From Chloranthus sessilifolius (Eukaryota; Streptophyta; Magnoliopsida; Chloranthales; Chloranthaceae): a stretch of DNA of 64,000 nucleotides. A model generated the notes under the pieces. The model worked only from the letters and a program-made list of their open reading frames with translations, was not told the DNA's origin and did not search any database. The translations under genes and the position numbers were made by a program. Location: NCBI GenBank assembly GCA_021018995.1, contig CM037597.1:33234936-33298935 (forward strand). Direction: 5' to 3'. Every line of letters begins with the position of its first letter. Positions within the stretch are counted from its first letter, which is position 1. Shown here in pieces: positions 21,495 to 33,002 of the stretch.

Positions 21495-22752
21495 AATGGG
21501 ATCGAAGAAGCAACCTGCAATTTACTTCGAAGCGGCCCGCGTTGAAGGTCAGTTCTTCTAAACAACCAACACCGCCACCACCTCCATGTGAACAACCATA
21601 CGAATGGTGAACTGCAAAGGATTATGAGACTGAGTGGTTTTTTGATCCTGAACTTTTTTACCAACAAGCGACCACCGCATGGGCGCTTGATTATTTAGAA
21701 AAAATAGGGTTGGGAACCTTACTTCGACCTTTCAATGAATATTTTTACCCTCGGTTGGCACCGTTGTTTTATCAACATATGTGCCGAGGTGACGAAAAGA
21801 AAATTTATACAAAATCGATGATTTAGATTATGAGTTTGACATGGACGACATCACCGAGGAGATGTTATGCCCTTTGAAATGCTCACCGAACATGGGTTTG
21901 TTGGAACCAAACCCTAAACCAATTGAATTTCAAGATGTCATCACTGAGATGGCCCAAGGACGACATGGTTCAAGGCAATCCATAACTAGAACTCAATTGC
22001 CGGAAACCATGTGGATTTTAGATGCTATTTTTAAAAGTAACCTATATCCAGTGGGACACAAATCGGAAAGGAGGGGCACCATTCAGCAGACTCAATTTTC
22101 TGCGTTCAAAGAAAAATGGTTTAATGCTCCATAATTGGTACTTAAGGGCATCATATCAGCTCGTAAAGATATGTCGAAAGGGAGGAAGGCCCCAACAAAA
22201 GAAATGCCCTATGCTTGCCTGATTTCCCTTATGATTGAGAATTACGATGGCGGTGATGACTATGAGATTGACGATAATGAACCAAAGTCCACCACCAATG
22301 TAAAGAATTATAAGTTGAAAGATTGGAAAAGAACTATAAACAGTTATTGAAAGCTCCCCAAGAATCAGCTGGTCAAGAAGCTGCTAAATAAGTCGCTACG
22401 GAGCCAGAACCAATCACACCAGCAGACCAGCCACAGCAGCCTGCCCCTGTTCAGATGCCACCACCTACGTAGCCACATGAGCCACAGGGTGATGTACTCA
22501 CCTTATCAGACACCAGGCAAATGATGACGATGAGCCAGCAGATTCATATGTTTACTCAGCATACGACTACGATGAGTAACAAGTTGGAGGTTCATGAGGG
22601 CATGTTGACATATCTGATGCAGCACACATACCCTACAGATTATGCTACCTACATGGCGGATATGCATGCCGCCACGACCCGTGCTTCTACTTCTAGAGTA
22701 GGGGATGCAGTAGATCAGGATGCTGGACCAGCTGAAGATTGGGAGGATTAGG
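21495..22752 (+). pseudogene. E2 extra coding region, putative plant transposon protein-like
   Basis: A sense-strand coding region lying after the chromodomain and before the 3' LTR, where standard chromoviruses have none. It begins with a Lys-rich ATG segment (GSKKQPA). It then shows FYPRLAPLFYQHM near 21755, PIEFQDVITEMAQGR near 21920, ETMWILDAIFKSNLYPVGH near 22010, a KWFNAP end, a MPYACLISLMIENY segment near 22210, and a Gln/Met-rich C-terminus that may form a coiled coil (22520-22640). The same ordered blocks appear in E5 (56453-57802). The pattern FYxxL, then WxxxxxxxNLxPxxH, then LISxM resembles the Pfam 'putative plant transposon protein' family (PF20167, from memory). Function unknown. 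It is broken in a few places. Confidence 0.7.
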
Positions 22753-23583
22753 GAGACGATGGTTATTAAAAGTTTCTTTTTGAAAATTTAAAATTTTGTG
22801 AATGTAAATATCGATTGGTTGTGTGAACTATTGGAACCTGGCGGTTCTACTTACCTAGTTTAATTTATATTAATAACCAGTAAAGTTAATATAGTTATAA
22901 CTGCTTTTATTAAATTAATGTGGATATTCAATGTTTTGTTGGTTACTCGTGTTGGATAAATGTGCTTCTTGATCAAGATAGTTTTTCTTTGAATTCTACA
23001 TATGTGCGGTGCTTTAGAACGGTCAATTATAAATTGCATGCTTATGGAAAATCTTGTTTGTTAGTTCTTGTGGGTGGATATGGATCAAGATATATGAGTG
23101 CTTGCAATTTAGAATTTCTGTAGGTATGTATTTTGGATCATAGATAACTATAGGTTATCATGATATAGAGACTGTTATGAATGCCTGCTAGATTTGATCA
23201 TGTTAAGAATGTCTTTGAACAATTGTGGGTGTTTGTTCGGTTTTTCTGAATTTATGTAGTTTTGAACAAAACAGTAAGACACGACTTTTAAGCTTGAGTC
23301 ACGGTGTCCCAAGCACGTGGAACTTTGAATGTAGGCATCCATATATGGATGCAACTCCTCTATGGTAGTATGAGATATCACATGAAGTACATTCAGGTTA
23401 CTACAGACCCCATCCCTTGAAAAGCTTGATTGGTGAAGCCTATAACACTGTGACCCACCCTTTAAAAAAAAAATAAAAAAATTGAAATTATTGAATGCGA
23501 ATATATTAAGAACCTTTGATTAGGATGAGGGTTAATCGTAGACCTGACCTGCACATATTGAATTTTAAAGGACGAAAATTTCT
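22753..23583 (+). other. E2 3' untranslated region
   Basis: No coding region. Bases 23262-23460 are conserved with the E4 internal region (46910-47105): TGTAGGCATCCA, CTCCTCTATGGTAGTATGAG and GAAGCCTAT words in the same order. The tract ends in GGACGAAAATTTC, the phrase that usually precedes the polypurine tract in this lineage. Confidence 0.65.
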
Positions 23584-23597
23584 AAAGAAGGGGAGAA
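23584..23597 (+). other. E2 polypurine tract
   Basis: AAAGAAGGGGAGAA immediately before the 3' LTR start, the plus-strand primer in reverse transcription. Confidence 0.85.
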
Positions 23598-25332
23598 TGT
23601 AATATCCCAAAAATTATGAAACCGAATACGGCCACCTCGGTGTGCGTGTTCAGGCGAGTCGCATAATGAGACCTTAAATTTTGGAATAATTAAATTCAAA
23701 GAAGTTTATTTGTGAAAATATAAATTATGTCTTTTTGACCAATAATTTGAAACCCATACACCGACTCTTGTATGCGTGTCCAACACCGAATCTAAGCTTA
23801 ATTTCAAGTGGATAGTACTTTAAAGTAAATATCATAGATATTTGTGGCGTATTTTTCTTTAAAAGGAGAGGAGGGTGAAGAGCAAAACTCTCACTATTTT
23901 CTCTTGTATGAACCAAAATTTGGAGTTTTGTTAATTGTTTTGCTTGAAGATATTGAGTGAGAGTAGTGTAGTTTGTATGTGAGTCAAACATATTGAATGC
24001 ATTATTTGCATGATCAAGAGGTGAGGTGAAATCTATGCTACGTGGAGCTTATTCGGGGATCTGCAGGCTTGAGGCTTCGCAAGATCCAATCCGACACCTT
24101 GTGTGAGAATCATTGGAAGCCGCCGAGAATCTACTGTGAGAGGTAGGCTCTCAATGCCGTCTTGTTATTGAATTTTACGTAAATTAGATTTGTTAGGATG
24201 TTAAAATAGCAAGATTTTAGTATGGGCTAGGAGAAAGACAACTCAAGAAAGAAAATCTCGAAGGCTACAGAAACTGTCAAAATCGAACTTTCAAATTCAA
24301 AATCGAACGTTTGAATATGAAATTGAACAATCGATTTCAGAATCGATCGATCGAATCTGGCACAACAGAGGTGCATCGATTATGGAATTGACTGTTCGAT
24401 TTTGAAATCGAACGATCGATCGATTTCCCCTGTTTCTGGCTTTTTGTGTTTTTCTATAGAGAGCCTCTGGAGAAGTTTAATCTGTCAATTTTCAATGCTA
24501 TTAACACATAATATGGTGTTATCTAAATCTAGGGTACGTGTGGTGGGAAACCTTTGGTGAGGACATTTGGATAGCTTGGATTGGATCCCAATCTAGGTAG
24601 GGGAACCTTGATATTAATTGCATTTTTGTCTAAATTAATGTGAACAACTTGCTGCAATCATTATGAAATAAGATAATATGAAATTGTTTTGATCATAAAC
24701 TCTGAATTTGTTTTGAATCTGCCATGATTTTTATTAGCATGAACTCTGAGCTATGAATTTTTAATAACTCTTGAATTTGCATATGAATCCTGAAACTCTG
24801 AATCCTGAATCTGAAACTGTATTAAAATACAAAGAATTATATAATTAACATCTGCACTTGATTTAAGGTTCATTAAAATGAAACCCTAAATTCCATGAAC
24901 TGTATTGACGGTAAATCCGCCTAGCTCAAGTTTCCCTCATAACGTAGGGGCTTCTTGCTTCTCCTGAAAAAGGGTTCATTGAACGACGATGGTTAGTAGG
25001 GTTCCCCGTTGGTATTATTCTTGCACTCATGATATAGTAACTTGAGAGAAAACTTTAAGTTATGATTTAAGGCATTTAATATAGGAGTATGCATGAATCA
25101 AAATTCGAAACTATATGAACTCTGGACTTGTTTGATTTCCATTCATAACACATCATCTGATTTTAGAATTTGAATTTAGTAAATGAATCTGTTTGGAATA
25201 CCTGTTTTGAAAACATATATGCTTTGATTTCAGTCTTTGTAACCATATTGTTCTGATAAAAATGTAATAGAATTTGAATTTCTTCCACTGAGATTAGACT
25301 GTTAGCTCACCCCGACTATACGTCACAGGTGT
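23598..25332 (+). repeat. E2 3' LTR, interrupted
   Basis: Begins TGTAATATCCC and follows the 5' LTR closely, through its own promoter region, palindrome array (24279-24426), GGTAGGGGAACC block (24596) and GACTATACGTCACAGGTG, at which point LTR E3 begins. Bases 25328-25332 (GGTGT) should be the left target duplication for E3. The remaining LTR tail is not seen in this window. Confidence 0.9.
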
Positions 25333-25565
25333 TGTAATACCCTAAAAAATTTATGAAACTAAATCCGGTCATCTCGATATACATGCTGAAAACTCATACG
25401 TTGACCTCATAGGTGTTAGGGATAATTAATTAAAAAGATTTATTTTGTGAAAAAGTTTACTTAGAATGTCTTTCGGGCCATTGGATAGAAATTCATATGC
25501 CAAGTTATGTGTGTGTGCTCAACACCCTAGTGGGACTTAAAACAAGTGGATAGAATCTGTAAAGT

Positions 25566-25605
25566 AAATATCTTGATATTTTGGTTGCTTAATTTGGTTA
25601 TAAAG
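25566..25605 (+). promoter_or_regulatory. E3 LTR core promoter: dyad plus TATA
   Basis: AAATATC-TT-GATATTT (25566-25581) followed by GGTTATAAAG (25597-25606), matching E1, E2 and E4. Confidence 0.55.
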
Positions 25606-26090
25606 AGAGAAGAGTGAAAGGGAAGTTTTCACTTCTCTTCCTCTCGTGAGATCCAAACCATAAGCTTTTGCTAACTTCAATTCCTTCCCCGCATTGATTG
25701 TTTAAAATTTCGATCACCTCACAACCATTATCGTAGAGAAGCCTAAATTGATTAGATGAAAGAAGAGTTGTCTAATTTAGTATGAACCATTCTTGAGGGA
25801 TCCGTGATCTATGAATCAATGTGCTTGAGAAGGGAGGATCTGTACGTGCTAATGTGCAGCATAGTTGGAGATCTATCGGCTTGAGGCTTCATAAGATTCT
25901 ATCCGGTGCTAAGAAATTGGATCATCCAAAACCGCGGGAGGGAACCTTAAGAGGTAGGCTTTTAAATTCATCTTGTTGGTTTTATTTACCTAAATTAGGT
26001 AAGTTTATTTGTGCATTTGAAATAGATGTCAGTTTAGTTTTGGAGGAATTCAAGTTGTGAATGAAAACTGAGAAACAACAAATTTCTGAA

Positions 26091-26278
26091 GAATTCGAAC
26101 ATTCGAATCCAAATTCGAAGTTCGAAATCAAATTCGAACAATCAAAAAATGGAATCGAAGTTCAATTTTGGCTCTATTCTGTCAAGTTCGATTTCTGAGG
26201 AAATCGAACAGTCGATTTGAAAATCGAAGTTCGAATTCAAAAATTGACTGTTTAATTTGAAAATTGAAGTTCGATTTG
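26091..26278. repeat. E3 LTR palindrome array (TTCGAA type)
   Basis: About eleven copies of ATTCGAAC, TTCGAAGTTCGAA, AATCGAAGTTCGA and AATCGAACAGTCGA words, spaced by a few to 20 bases. Same relative place as the arrays in E1, E2, E4 and E5. Confidence 0.82.
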
Positions 26279-27366
26279 GCTTTGTTCTGGCTTTCTAAAT
26301 TTTTTTTTGGAAAAATTGTGAGGAACTCTCGTGTGGTAGTTTAGGCACTATTAACACTATTTATGGTGTTAATACAATATTGGTTGAGTGTGGGAAATCA
26401 TTTAGTGAGGACTTTCGGGTTAAGCTTTGACCGAATCCAAGTCTAAGGTAGGGGAAACTTGTAATTATTGCATTCTTGTCTAAAAATATGAATCTGTTTT
26501 CTTTGATGTGATTTCTGAATTTGATTTGCATTTGCTATGAATCTGATAAATATAAACTCTGAAACAAGAATCCTGATTATATCTTGGAAATATATATGAA
26601 TCCTGAAACCATGATTCTTGAATCTGAAAATGTATTAAAATACATTAGAAATATGTCTTAGAACCTGTATTTGATTTATGGTTCTCGTGAATGAATCCCA
26701 ACTAACACAATGGGATATCCGTGATTGGCACGACGGGATATCCATGAGTTTGACTTTGAACCTATTTGATTGAGTATCTGTATGGCACAAGTTACCCTCA
26801 TAACGCAGGGGCTTGTTGCATTTTTTCCTGAAAAAGGGTTCATTGAACAACGATGGTTAGTTATTAGTTCTCATCAGTTTTATTCTTGCTCTCATGATAT
26901 AGTAATGTGAGAAAAATTTTAAGTTAAGGTTTTAGTCAAGTAATAAAGAGCATGCATGAATCAAACTCTGAAACCTTATGAACATGAGATCTATTTGATT
27001 TCTCATTCATCACTTTGCATTTGATCATTTAGAATTGGAACTTAGTAAATGTGAACATGTTTTGAAAACCATATCTAATCTGATTTTAGTCTTTAAAAAC
27101 CCTTAATTATGATAAAATGTGAATAAATTAATTTCTTCTACTGAGCTTCGATGATAGCTCACTCCTGACTATACGTCACAAGTATAGAGACTCAGGCTCA
27201 GGGTTACGAGAGTGATTCGGATTACGATCCGGAGGAGGAGTCAGACATCCCTCCTGATGAGTTCTTTCCCTTGGTTTAGACTTGTTTTCTGGGTATATTC
27301 TTTTTGTGATTTTGAGTTAGATACTATTTGAATTATGGGCCTGAGGCCATGTTTTGTAATTCCTTA

Positions 27367-28840
27367 TGTAGACACCAAAATTTGGCCCAAGGCTAGATTG
27401 AAACACACTTTGAGAGACGCGCACTTTCGAGCTTCTGATGGCATGTATAATACCCTTATGAATCCTCCTAAACCTTAGGAGTCATCCCAAAATTATTAGG
27501 AATCACCCTAGATCCCTTAGAACTCACCCCAAACCTTTAGAAACCAACCCCGACCTTTAAAACCCCTTCCGAACCCATACCTGACTTTCCTAGGAAATGG
27601 ATAAAGAGTGGTGCATTGAGAGTAGCTGAGATCTTTTGCTATAATCAAATCATATAACATTGAAAAGTAAAAGTCTTTAGCTTTCCAACAAGCTAAGAAT
27701 CACCCCAATCGGAGCTGTGCATCAAAATATATGACGCTCTGAAGTTCTAGGCAAATCGCAACTAATAGTTGCGCTAAGCACAAGTGAGTCCCACCTTGGG
27801 CAGTCAACTTCCCAAAACATTGTTTGACAATGTTTTACTGTTCCTAAGCTTGGTGCATCTATTAGTTGTGCCAAGCTTAGCTATAGTAACCCTGGTTTTT
27901 TGCCTCAAATTTTGAAATTGGGGTTTGACTTGTTGACCATCTTGATCTCTTAAGTGTGTTTTGCTTGTTTTGTTACACCCTTTCCTATTCTATATGCAAC
28001 CCTTGAGTGATTTGAAACACTAACCTATCATCCACCATTGGAAGTAGTTTTCACACTTTTCAAGGCTTTACAAACCCTAGAAAACCTTAGATGGCTAGAT
28101 TACCTAATTTCAAATCTAATTTGCTATTAATAGTGAGGCACCCCTCCCTTAGACAGGGCTTGAAAAAATTTGCTAAGAGAGAAAAGTTAAAAGAGGCTAT
28201 TCTCCCCTTTGGTGCTCCATTCTCCACACAAATTTCAGAACTTCAAAGTTTCCTTTAGACCCCCCACTTTCATCAAAATCCCTTAGTTTAGGTGAGAGCT
28301 ACCCTCTAGCCTCCTTCCTCTACCCCTTAGCTAGTAAGCCTTAGGAGTTAGAACCCTTCATTCTACCATCCAAGCTATCGGAAGCTCACCAAAACAAGCA
28401 TACGCAAGGTTTCACGAAGGTGCAACACTGGCCCGAGAGCTCCAACTCTCCCCTCTATTCCTCTACCTTCTCAATTCTTCCTCTATCCTCGCGTTTGTGC
28501 TGTTATGCCGCCGAATTGTCGGTAGGAACTGAGGGGCACAAATAGGATTTTAGTGCCCTAAGGGCAAGAGGGAGGGATTTTTGCTCTTTTATTTCATTTT
28601 TTATTTTGGTCATACGTAAAGACCACATTAAGCGGGTTGATCGGGTGCCTAACACCTTCCTGATCGATAACCAAAGCCCCTACCTAAGAGCCTTTGGCAT
28701 GAATCACATATTTGTCACTTCGGTACATTTAATATTGATTTAGGTTTCCCGGGACACCAAAAGCTCCGGGTGGCGACTATAAAAATTTTAGGAAAGTGCG
28801 CATCATCGCGACAAGTTTGAAAAAAATCCACAGTTGCACA
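27367..28840 (+). repeat. Tat-like 5' LTR (1,474 bp)
   Basis: Starts TGTAGACACC, a typical Tat-lineage LTR start, and ends GTTGCACA two bases before the primer-site sequence. It contains two inverted-repeat words (27757-27773 and 27846-27878) that recur in related form in the leader. No second LTR is available for dating. Confidence 0.8.
27757..27878. repeat. Tat-like LTR inverted-repeat pair
   Basis: CGCAACT-AAT-AGTTGCG (27757-27773) is a perfect 7-bp-arm dyad. 27846-27878 pairs AAGCTTGG with CCAAGCTT around TCTATTAGT. Both are followed by a CTAAG or CCAAG word. Related dyads lie after the primer site at 29645-29716. Confidence 0.75.
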
Positions 28841-28842
28841 GA

Positions 28843-28860
28843 TGACGACTCTACTGAGGA
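28843..28860 (+). other. Tat-like primer-site region
   Basis: TGACGACTCTACTGAGGA, 2 nt after the LTR, resembles the TGGCGACTCTGCTGGGGA-type sequence found at this place in Tat/Ogre elements. The tRNA is not assigned. Confidence 0.65.
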
Positions 28861-28971
28861 CTAGCTAGTAGAGCTTTCCCTTGAATTTGGCCTTTTATTT
28901 TTTATTTTACTAACCTTTTTGCTATTTTTATTTTTATTTTTACTCACCCCTACTTTTACGTCATTTTTGAG

Positions 28972-29135
28972 CCTTAGCCGATTGGCGGGCCTACTTGTGC
29001 AACGCATTTAAATTCCTTTACTTTTCAGTCATTTTGGTCCCTTAGCCGATTGGCGGGCCTACTTGCGCTGGGTCATTTAATTTCTTTACATTTCTGTCAT
29101 TTAAAGCGCCTTAGCCGATTGACGGACCTACGTGC
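28972..29135 (+). repeat. Tat-like leader tandem repeat, three units of about 68 bp
   Basis: Units beginning CCTTAGCCGATTGGCGGGCC start at 28972, 29040 and 29109. The third is more diverged. They lie in the leader between primer site and gag. Confidence 0.85.
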
Positions 29136-29644
29136 AGATTTACGTTTCCACAAGGATATTCTAACAGTGGACGTCGGCCCATGGAAGCGGCAAGGGATCA
29201 TCACCCCGGTCTTTGAACTTAAGAAAGCTCCCATAAAATCAAAAATTAAAATTGAACCAACAAGGGGGACTTAATCAATTTTTGCGGGGTAGATTTTTTC
29301 GGGTTGGGTTTTTCTAGGCACATATACAACCTCCCAGTTTTTAGTACGGCGGCAACCCCTAGTGGTGATGATCGGGAAAAGTTTCAGCCCACCTATTACC
29401 TGAGAAAGTGCTTGCGCTTGAGGTATATCGGGTGGGTAACCTATCCTATTATAAAGCTTAAAACCCATGGGAGAGCATGCTAGTAGAGTTATACCAGACT
29501 CGTATCCCTAGGTTTGGTGAGGAGAAACTTGATACAACTAAAGAATCAGTCCTCGGAAGCATTGCTTCCCAAATAACCAAAAATATAGACTAAAATTCAG
29601 GCAACTGTTCTGCTGTCAACATATTTGACCCCACTGTTTTGCCT

Positions 29645-29716
29645 GGCGCAACTAATACATGCGCCAAGATAAAAAATCCTCGGGTTTGTATTGGCACATC
29701 TATTACATGCGGCAAG
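29645..29716. repeat. Tat-like leader inverted-repeat pair, echo of the LTR pair
   Basis: GGCGCA-ACTAATACA-TGCGCC (29645-29665) followed by AAG, then a diverged second copy starting TTGGCACATCTATTACATGC (29691). Both match the two LTR dyads in core (CTAATA or CTATTA) and in the CAAG that follows. Confidence 0.7.
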
Positions 29717-30189
29717 CATAAACAATCCCCATTTGTGCAGGGCAACCCGAAGTTTGAGGCCTTTTCATGTCCCAGAGTCCACGATTAGTGATTTTTGCCC
29801 TTCTGTTTAGGCCCCGCAATTTTTGACACCCAATATGCCCTCGCTAGCCAAGAGAATGTGACTTCTTTTTGACCCATTCCGAGGGATCGAATTATTTTAC
29901 ATTGATTTTCGTGCTTTCAATAGATCAAAGGGTTTCCCTTTGCATCGATTGCTGCAGGACCTATTTAGGATACAAAAGCCACCCGAGACGGGAATTCAAA
30001 TGCCTCGAAACCCTTTTAATCATTTAATTTTCAAAAAATCCAAAAAAATTAAATAAATCAAACACCCAAAATATAGAGGTTTGTGGTGCTAGCACAATGG
30101 CGTTATCTTGTCCTCCAACTTCCCGTAGGAAAAGAAGAAGGAAGCTTTACGGGCCCCATCTGAGGCACCCGTACCCTACCCGATACCGA

Positions 30190-31860
30190 GCCATGTCATA
30201 AGTAGTGGATCCGGCATACGCCGTTCTTGACACATCCCTGCCACATTCTCCAACTCACTCCCATGCGGAGATGTTCATAACCATTTGCCTCACTCAATCC
30301 GCCTTCACCTTTATCGGCCCATTTGGCGCCCCCATTTTCGCATCTACCACCTCCCAAAATGCCCAAAATCCAGCCCCCCATTCCCCATGATTTTCTCAAA
30401 CCATGCCCATTTCCCCGTCCATGGCTGTTCCCAATCCATCTCACCTTCGATCAAAACCATTCAATACCCGCCCCAATCCTCCACCTTCACCAATATACCC
30501 TAGTTTTCATCCGCCCGACGCATACCCAATCCACCAGCATCTACCCATACCACATCCAATTTTTCAAATCCCCCATGCTTCCCTCCATCTACCTAGGTCA
30601 TGCCCATTTTTACCGGGGCCATGACCAGTTTCTATCACACATCTCCCACATCCCTACCTCATTTTTTATTATCCCATTTCTTAACCACTCCACCCACATT
30701 CACCAATGCCCCACCTAATTTCTCTAACCCACCCCATACCTCACCACTTACCCAGGTCATGCCCGATTTTACTGGGCCATGCCCAATTTTCCCACCACAT
30801 CCACCCCATCTATATCCCACCATCCCTTAAATACACCATCTCCATCTGATCCCTCTCCAATGGCCATGATGGAGGAGATGGTTCAAGCCTACATTAGATG
30901 GAAAGCCTCTCAAGACATCTCCTCTCACCCACCCCCCACATCCATGAGCCCCTCCCATACACTATCAAGCCTCCATGCTTCATTCCCCCATGATCCCCAT
31001 CAACCCCCCATCATCCATACTATCCAAACCTCCATTACCCAAAACCTCCAAGGTCCAATTGTCCAAACCCCCATTAGCCAAAACCTCCAAGGCCCAACGG
31101 CCCAAACCCCCATCACCAACAGGGGCCCATGATCCATATATCCCAAGGCCCCATGGGCCAGACCCATCAAGGCCCACTGGGCTAGACCCTTCAAGGCATA
31201 TTGGGCAAGACCCATCAAGGCCCAATAGGCCAGACCCACCAAGGCCCAATGGGTCAGGCCAAATCTTCCCAATGCTTTATGGCCCAACCTTCCCATGGCT
31301 TCATGGCCCAAACCCATCAAAGCTCTTTTCCCTACCCCCAAGCCCAACAAGGCCCAAACCTTGAAGCCTTACACCCCAACCTTTCACAAATCCTCCAAAA
31401 TTTTAATTACCCACAACCCTTATACTCAGCTTAAACCCATGCCCTGCGTCAAGCCCAATTTACCCATGTCCCTACACCCCAAAGCCATCCTCAAGCTTTT
31501 CCCCATACCCAATGACCCTCTCAAGCCCCACCCCAAAATCTAACTTCCACTCACCCCATCACTCCTCAAAATTTCCCTCACATTCAATGGTCTCATCCAA
31601 CCCCCATTCAGTCCATCTCCATTCAGTCCATGCAACAACAATAGGAGAATCCCGCCCTCACTGCACAATATATGGACTAGCAGTTTGAAGAGGACGAGAT
31701 TAGGAATAGTGGGGCTTATGCTAGGGCATTGGCCAACAATAATCCTCTACCCATGATCACTAACCCCCCTGGTAGCACAAAGTGAAGAAAGACCTATTGC
31801 CGAAAGGGTAACCCCCATGTCTAAGGAATCAGAGCAGTTGAAAGAGCAGCTAGACAAAAT
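30190..31860 (+). pseudogene. Tat-like gag N-terminal, proline-rich region
   Basis: Fossil coding sequence of strongly biased composition (Pro, His, Ser, Thr). The plus-strand frames give words such as PPSPIYPSFHPP and a short helical segment (MMEEMVQAYIRWKASQD) near 30880. Gly-rich open frames on the opposite strand are shadows of the CCCAA-rich sequence. The region ends near 31860 in a Glu/Lys/Gln-rich segment leading into capsid. Confidence 0.6.
31144..31263 (+). repeat. 24-bp minisatellite within Tat-like gag, five units
   Basis: Units starting CAAGGCCC at 31144, 31168, 31192, 31216 and 31240, each exactly 24 bp, coding for an eight-residue GQTHQGP-like repeat. A looser repeat of ACCTCCAAGG phrases precedes it at about 31024-31105. 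Confidence 0.9.
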
Positions 31861-32760
31861 TTAGAAGCAGCTATTGAAAATGGGTGGAGCTGAAATCCAT
31901 GCTACTGATTTTTCAGGCTTGTTTTTATTTGCTGAAGTCCCCCTACCCCTGAAATTCAAGATGTCAGTTTTTGATAAATACAATGACATTGGCAATCCCA
32001 TTGCACACCTCAAGTCTTATTGTGGGGACATGTGCCAGTATGGGGGGGATGAAAGACTACTAATAAAGGTCTTTCAGAAAAGTTTAACTGGTCCTGTTTT
32101 GAGATGGTTCACATCCCTAGAACCATCTATGATAAGGATGTGGAAAGATTTGACTCATTTATTTCAAGAACAGTATGTCTATAATATATACATTGAACCA
32201 TGCAAGTCAAACTTGGCCCGACTGAAGCAGAACCCCAGTGAAACTTTCAGCGATTACTTAGGACGCTAAAGAGCACTGGCAGCTCAGGTGAGAAACATGA
32301 TACCTGATGACGAACAAATTGAGATGATTTCAAAGAATACCCTGCCAGTGATCTCAAACTTTCTTGTTTACCAATAGCAATCCTGTTTCACTGACTTGGT
32401 TAGGAACGCCAACTGTTGCGAGGATGCAATCAGGGAAGGTCGTCTAAGCAAGAATGTACCCGATGGAACTAGCGGGGTCAGGAGGTTCTCGGAGTAGAGA
32501 TATGAGAAAAGATCAGGGGTTGATGTACCGAATATTGCCAACACCCGATCCAACAGTAATATAACTCCATTCCAATTCAAGGCTACCGAACCAACTCCAG
32601 TCAGAACTAAGCCGATGTAAAGGGTCGGGAATGGGTAGGGACCGCAGATGACTCCAGAGCAGAGAAGGGCCGCTATGATCGAGTTTTTATGCCCTTGGGA
32701 AAATCTTTGAATGTACTTTTGCCTTTATTAATATAAAAGGGATTAGTCATAGCCCTCCAA
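31861..32760 (+). pseudogene. Tat-like gag capsid region
   Basis: Fossil capsid of Retrotrans_gag type. VPLPLKFKMSVFDKYNDIGN, HLKSYCGDM, FQKSLTGPVLRWFTSL and FQEQYVYN occur in the order usual for Tat-lineage gag (about 31930-32190). A more degraded C-terminal part follows. Confidence 0.82.
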
Positions 32761-33002
32761 CCATGACCACCTCCAAATCCCATCCCTAGGAATTATGACC
32801 CCAACACTGACTACAATTTTCATCAGGGTCCGAGCCACCCAACCGATCGCTGCTTCCATTGAAGCATGCAATAAAAAGTTTGATTAATGCCGGAAAGATC
32901 ATTCCACCTGCACCTTCTCAAGTGAACCAGCACGTGAATATTCATCAGGTTCCGTGACACCGATACCCTATCGACGGAGCAAGTCCGAGGCCCACCGTTG
33001 GG

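Larger units (their letters stand above)
13523..25332 (+). mobile_element. E2: chromovirus (Tekay-like) with an extra 3' coding region, interrupted 3' LTR
   Basis: Order on the plus strand: 5' LTR (13523-15782), primer site, gag, protease, RT, RNase H, integrase, chromodomain, spacer with palindrome array, extra coding region (21495-22752), 3' untranslated region, polypurine tract and 3' LTR (23598 onward). The 3' LTR is cut at 25332 by LTR E3 and its tail is not in the window. The chromodomain and Del-type RT place it in the chromoviruses. The extra coding region is unusual for that lineage. The LTR pair differs by several to about ten percent by eye, so the element is not recent. The coding part is broken well over ten times. 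Confidence 0.92.
25333..27366 (+). repeat. E3: LTR of a related chromovirus, inserted in the E2 3' LTR
   Basis: Starts TGTAATACCC. It carries the same block order as the E2 LTR with a different sequence: dyad-TATA (25566-25605), GAGGTAGGCT (25951), array of TTCGAA-type palindromes (26091-26278), AAGGTAGGGGAAAC (26445), CATAACGCAGGGGC (26791), TTCTACTGAGCTTCGA (27137) and GACTATACGTCAC (27168). It is cut at 27366 by the Tat-like LTR, before its own expected 3' end. Only LTR sequence is present here, so it is a solo LTR or the edge of an element. Confidence 0.85.

Noticed and set aside
30980-31350. Glycine-rich open frames on the minus strand
   Set aside because: They are the complement of the CCCAA/GGCCC-rich, repeat-bearing gag of the Tat-like element, without independent motifs.
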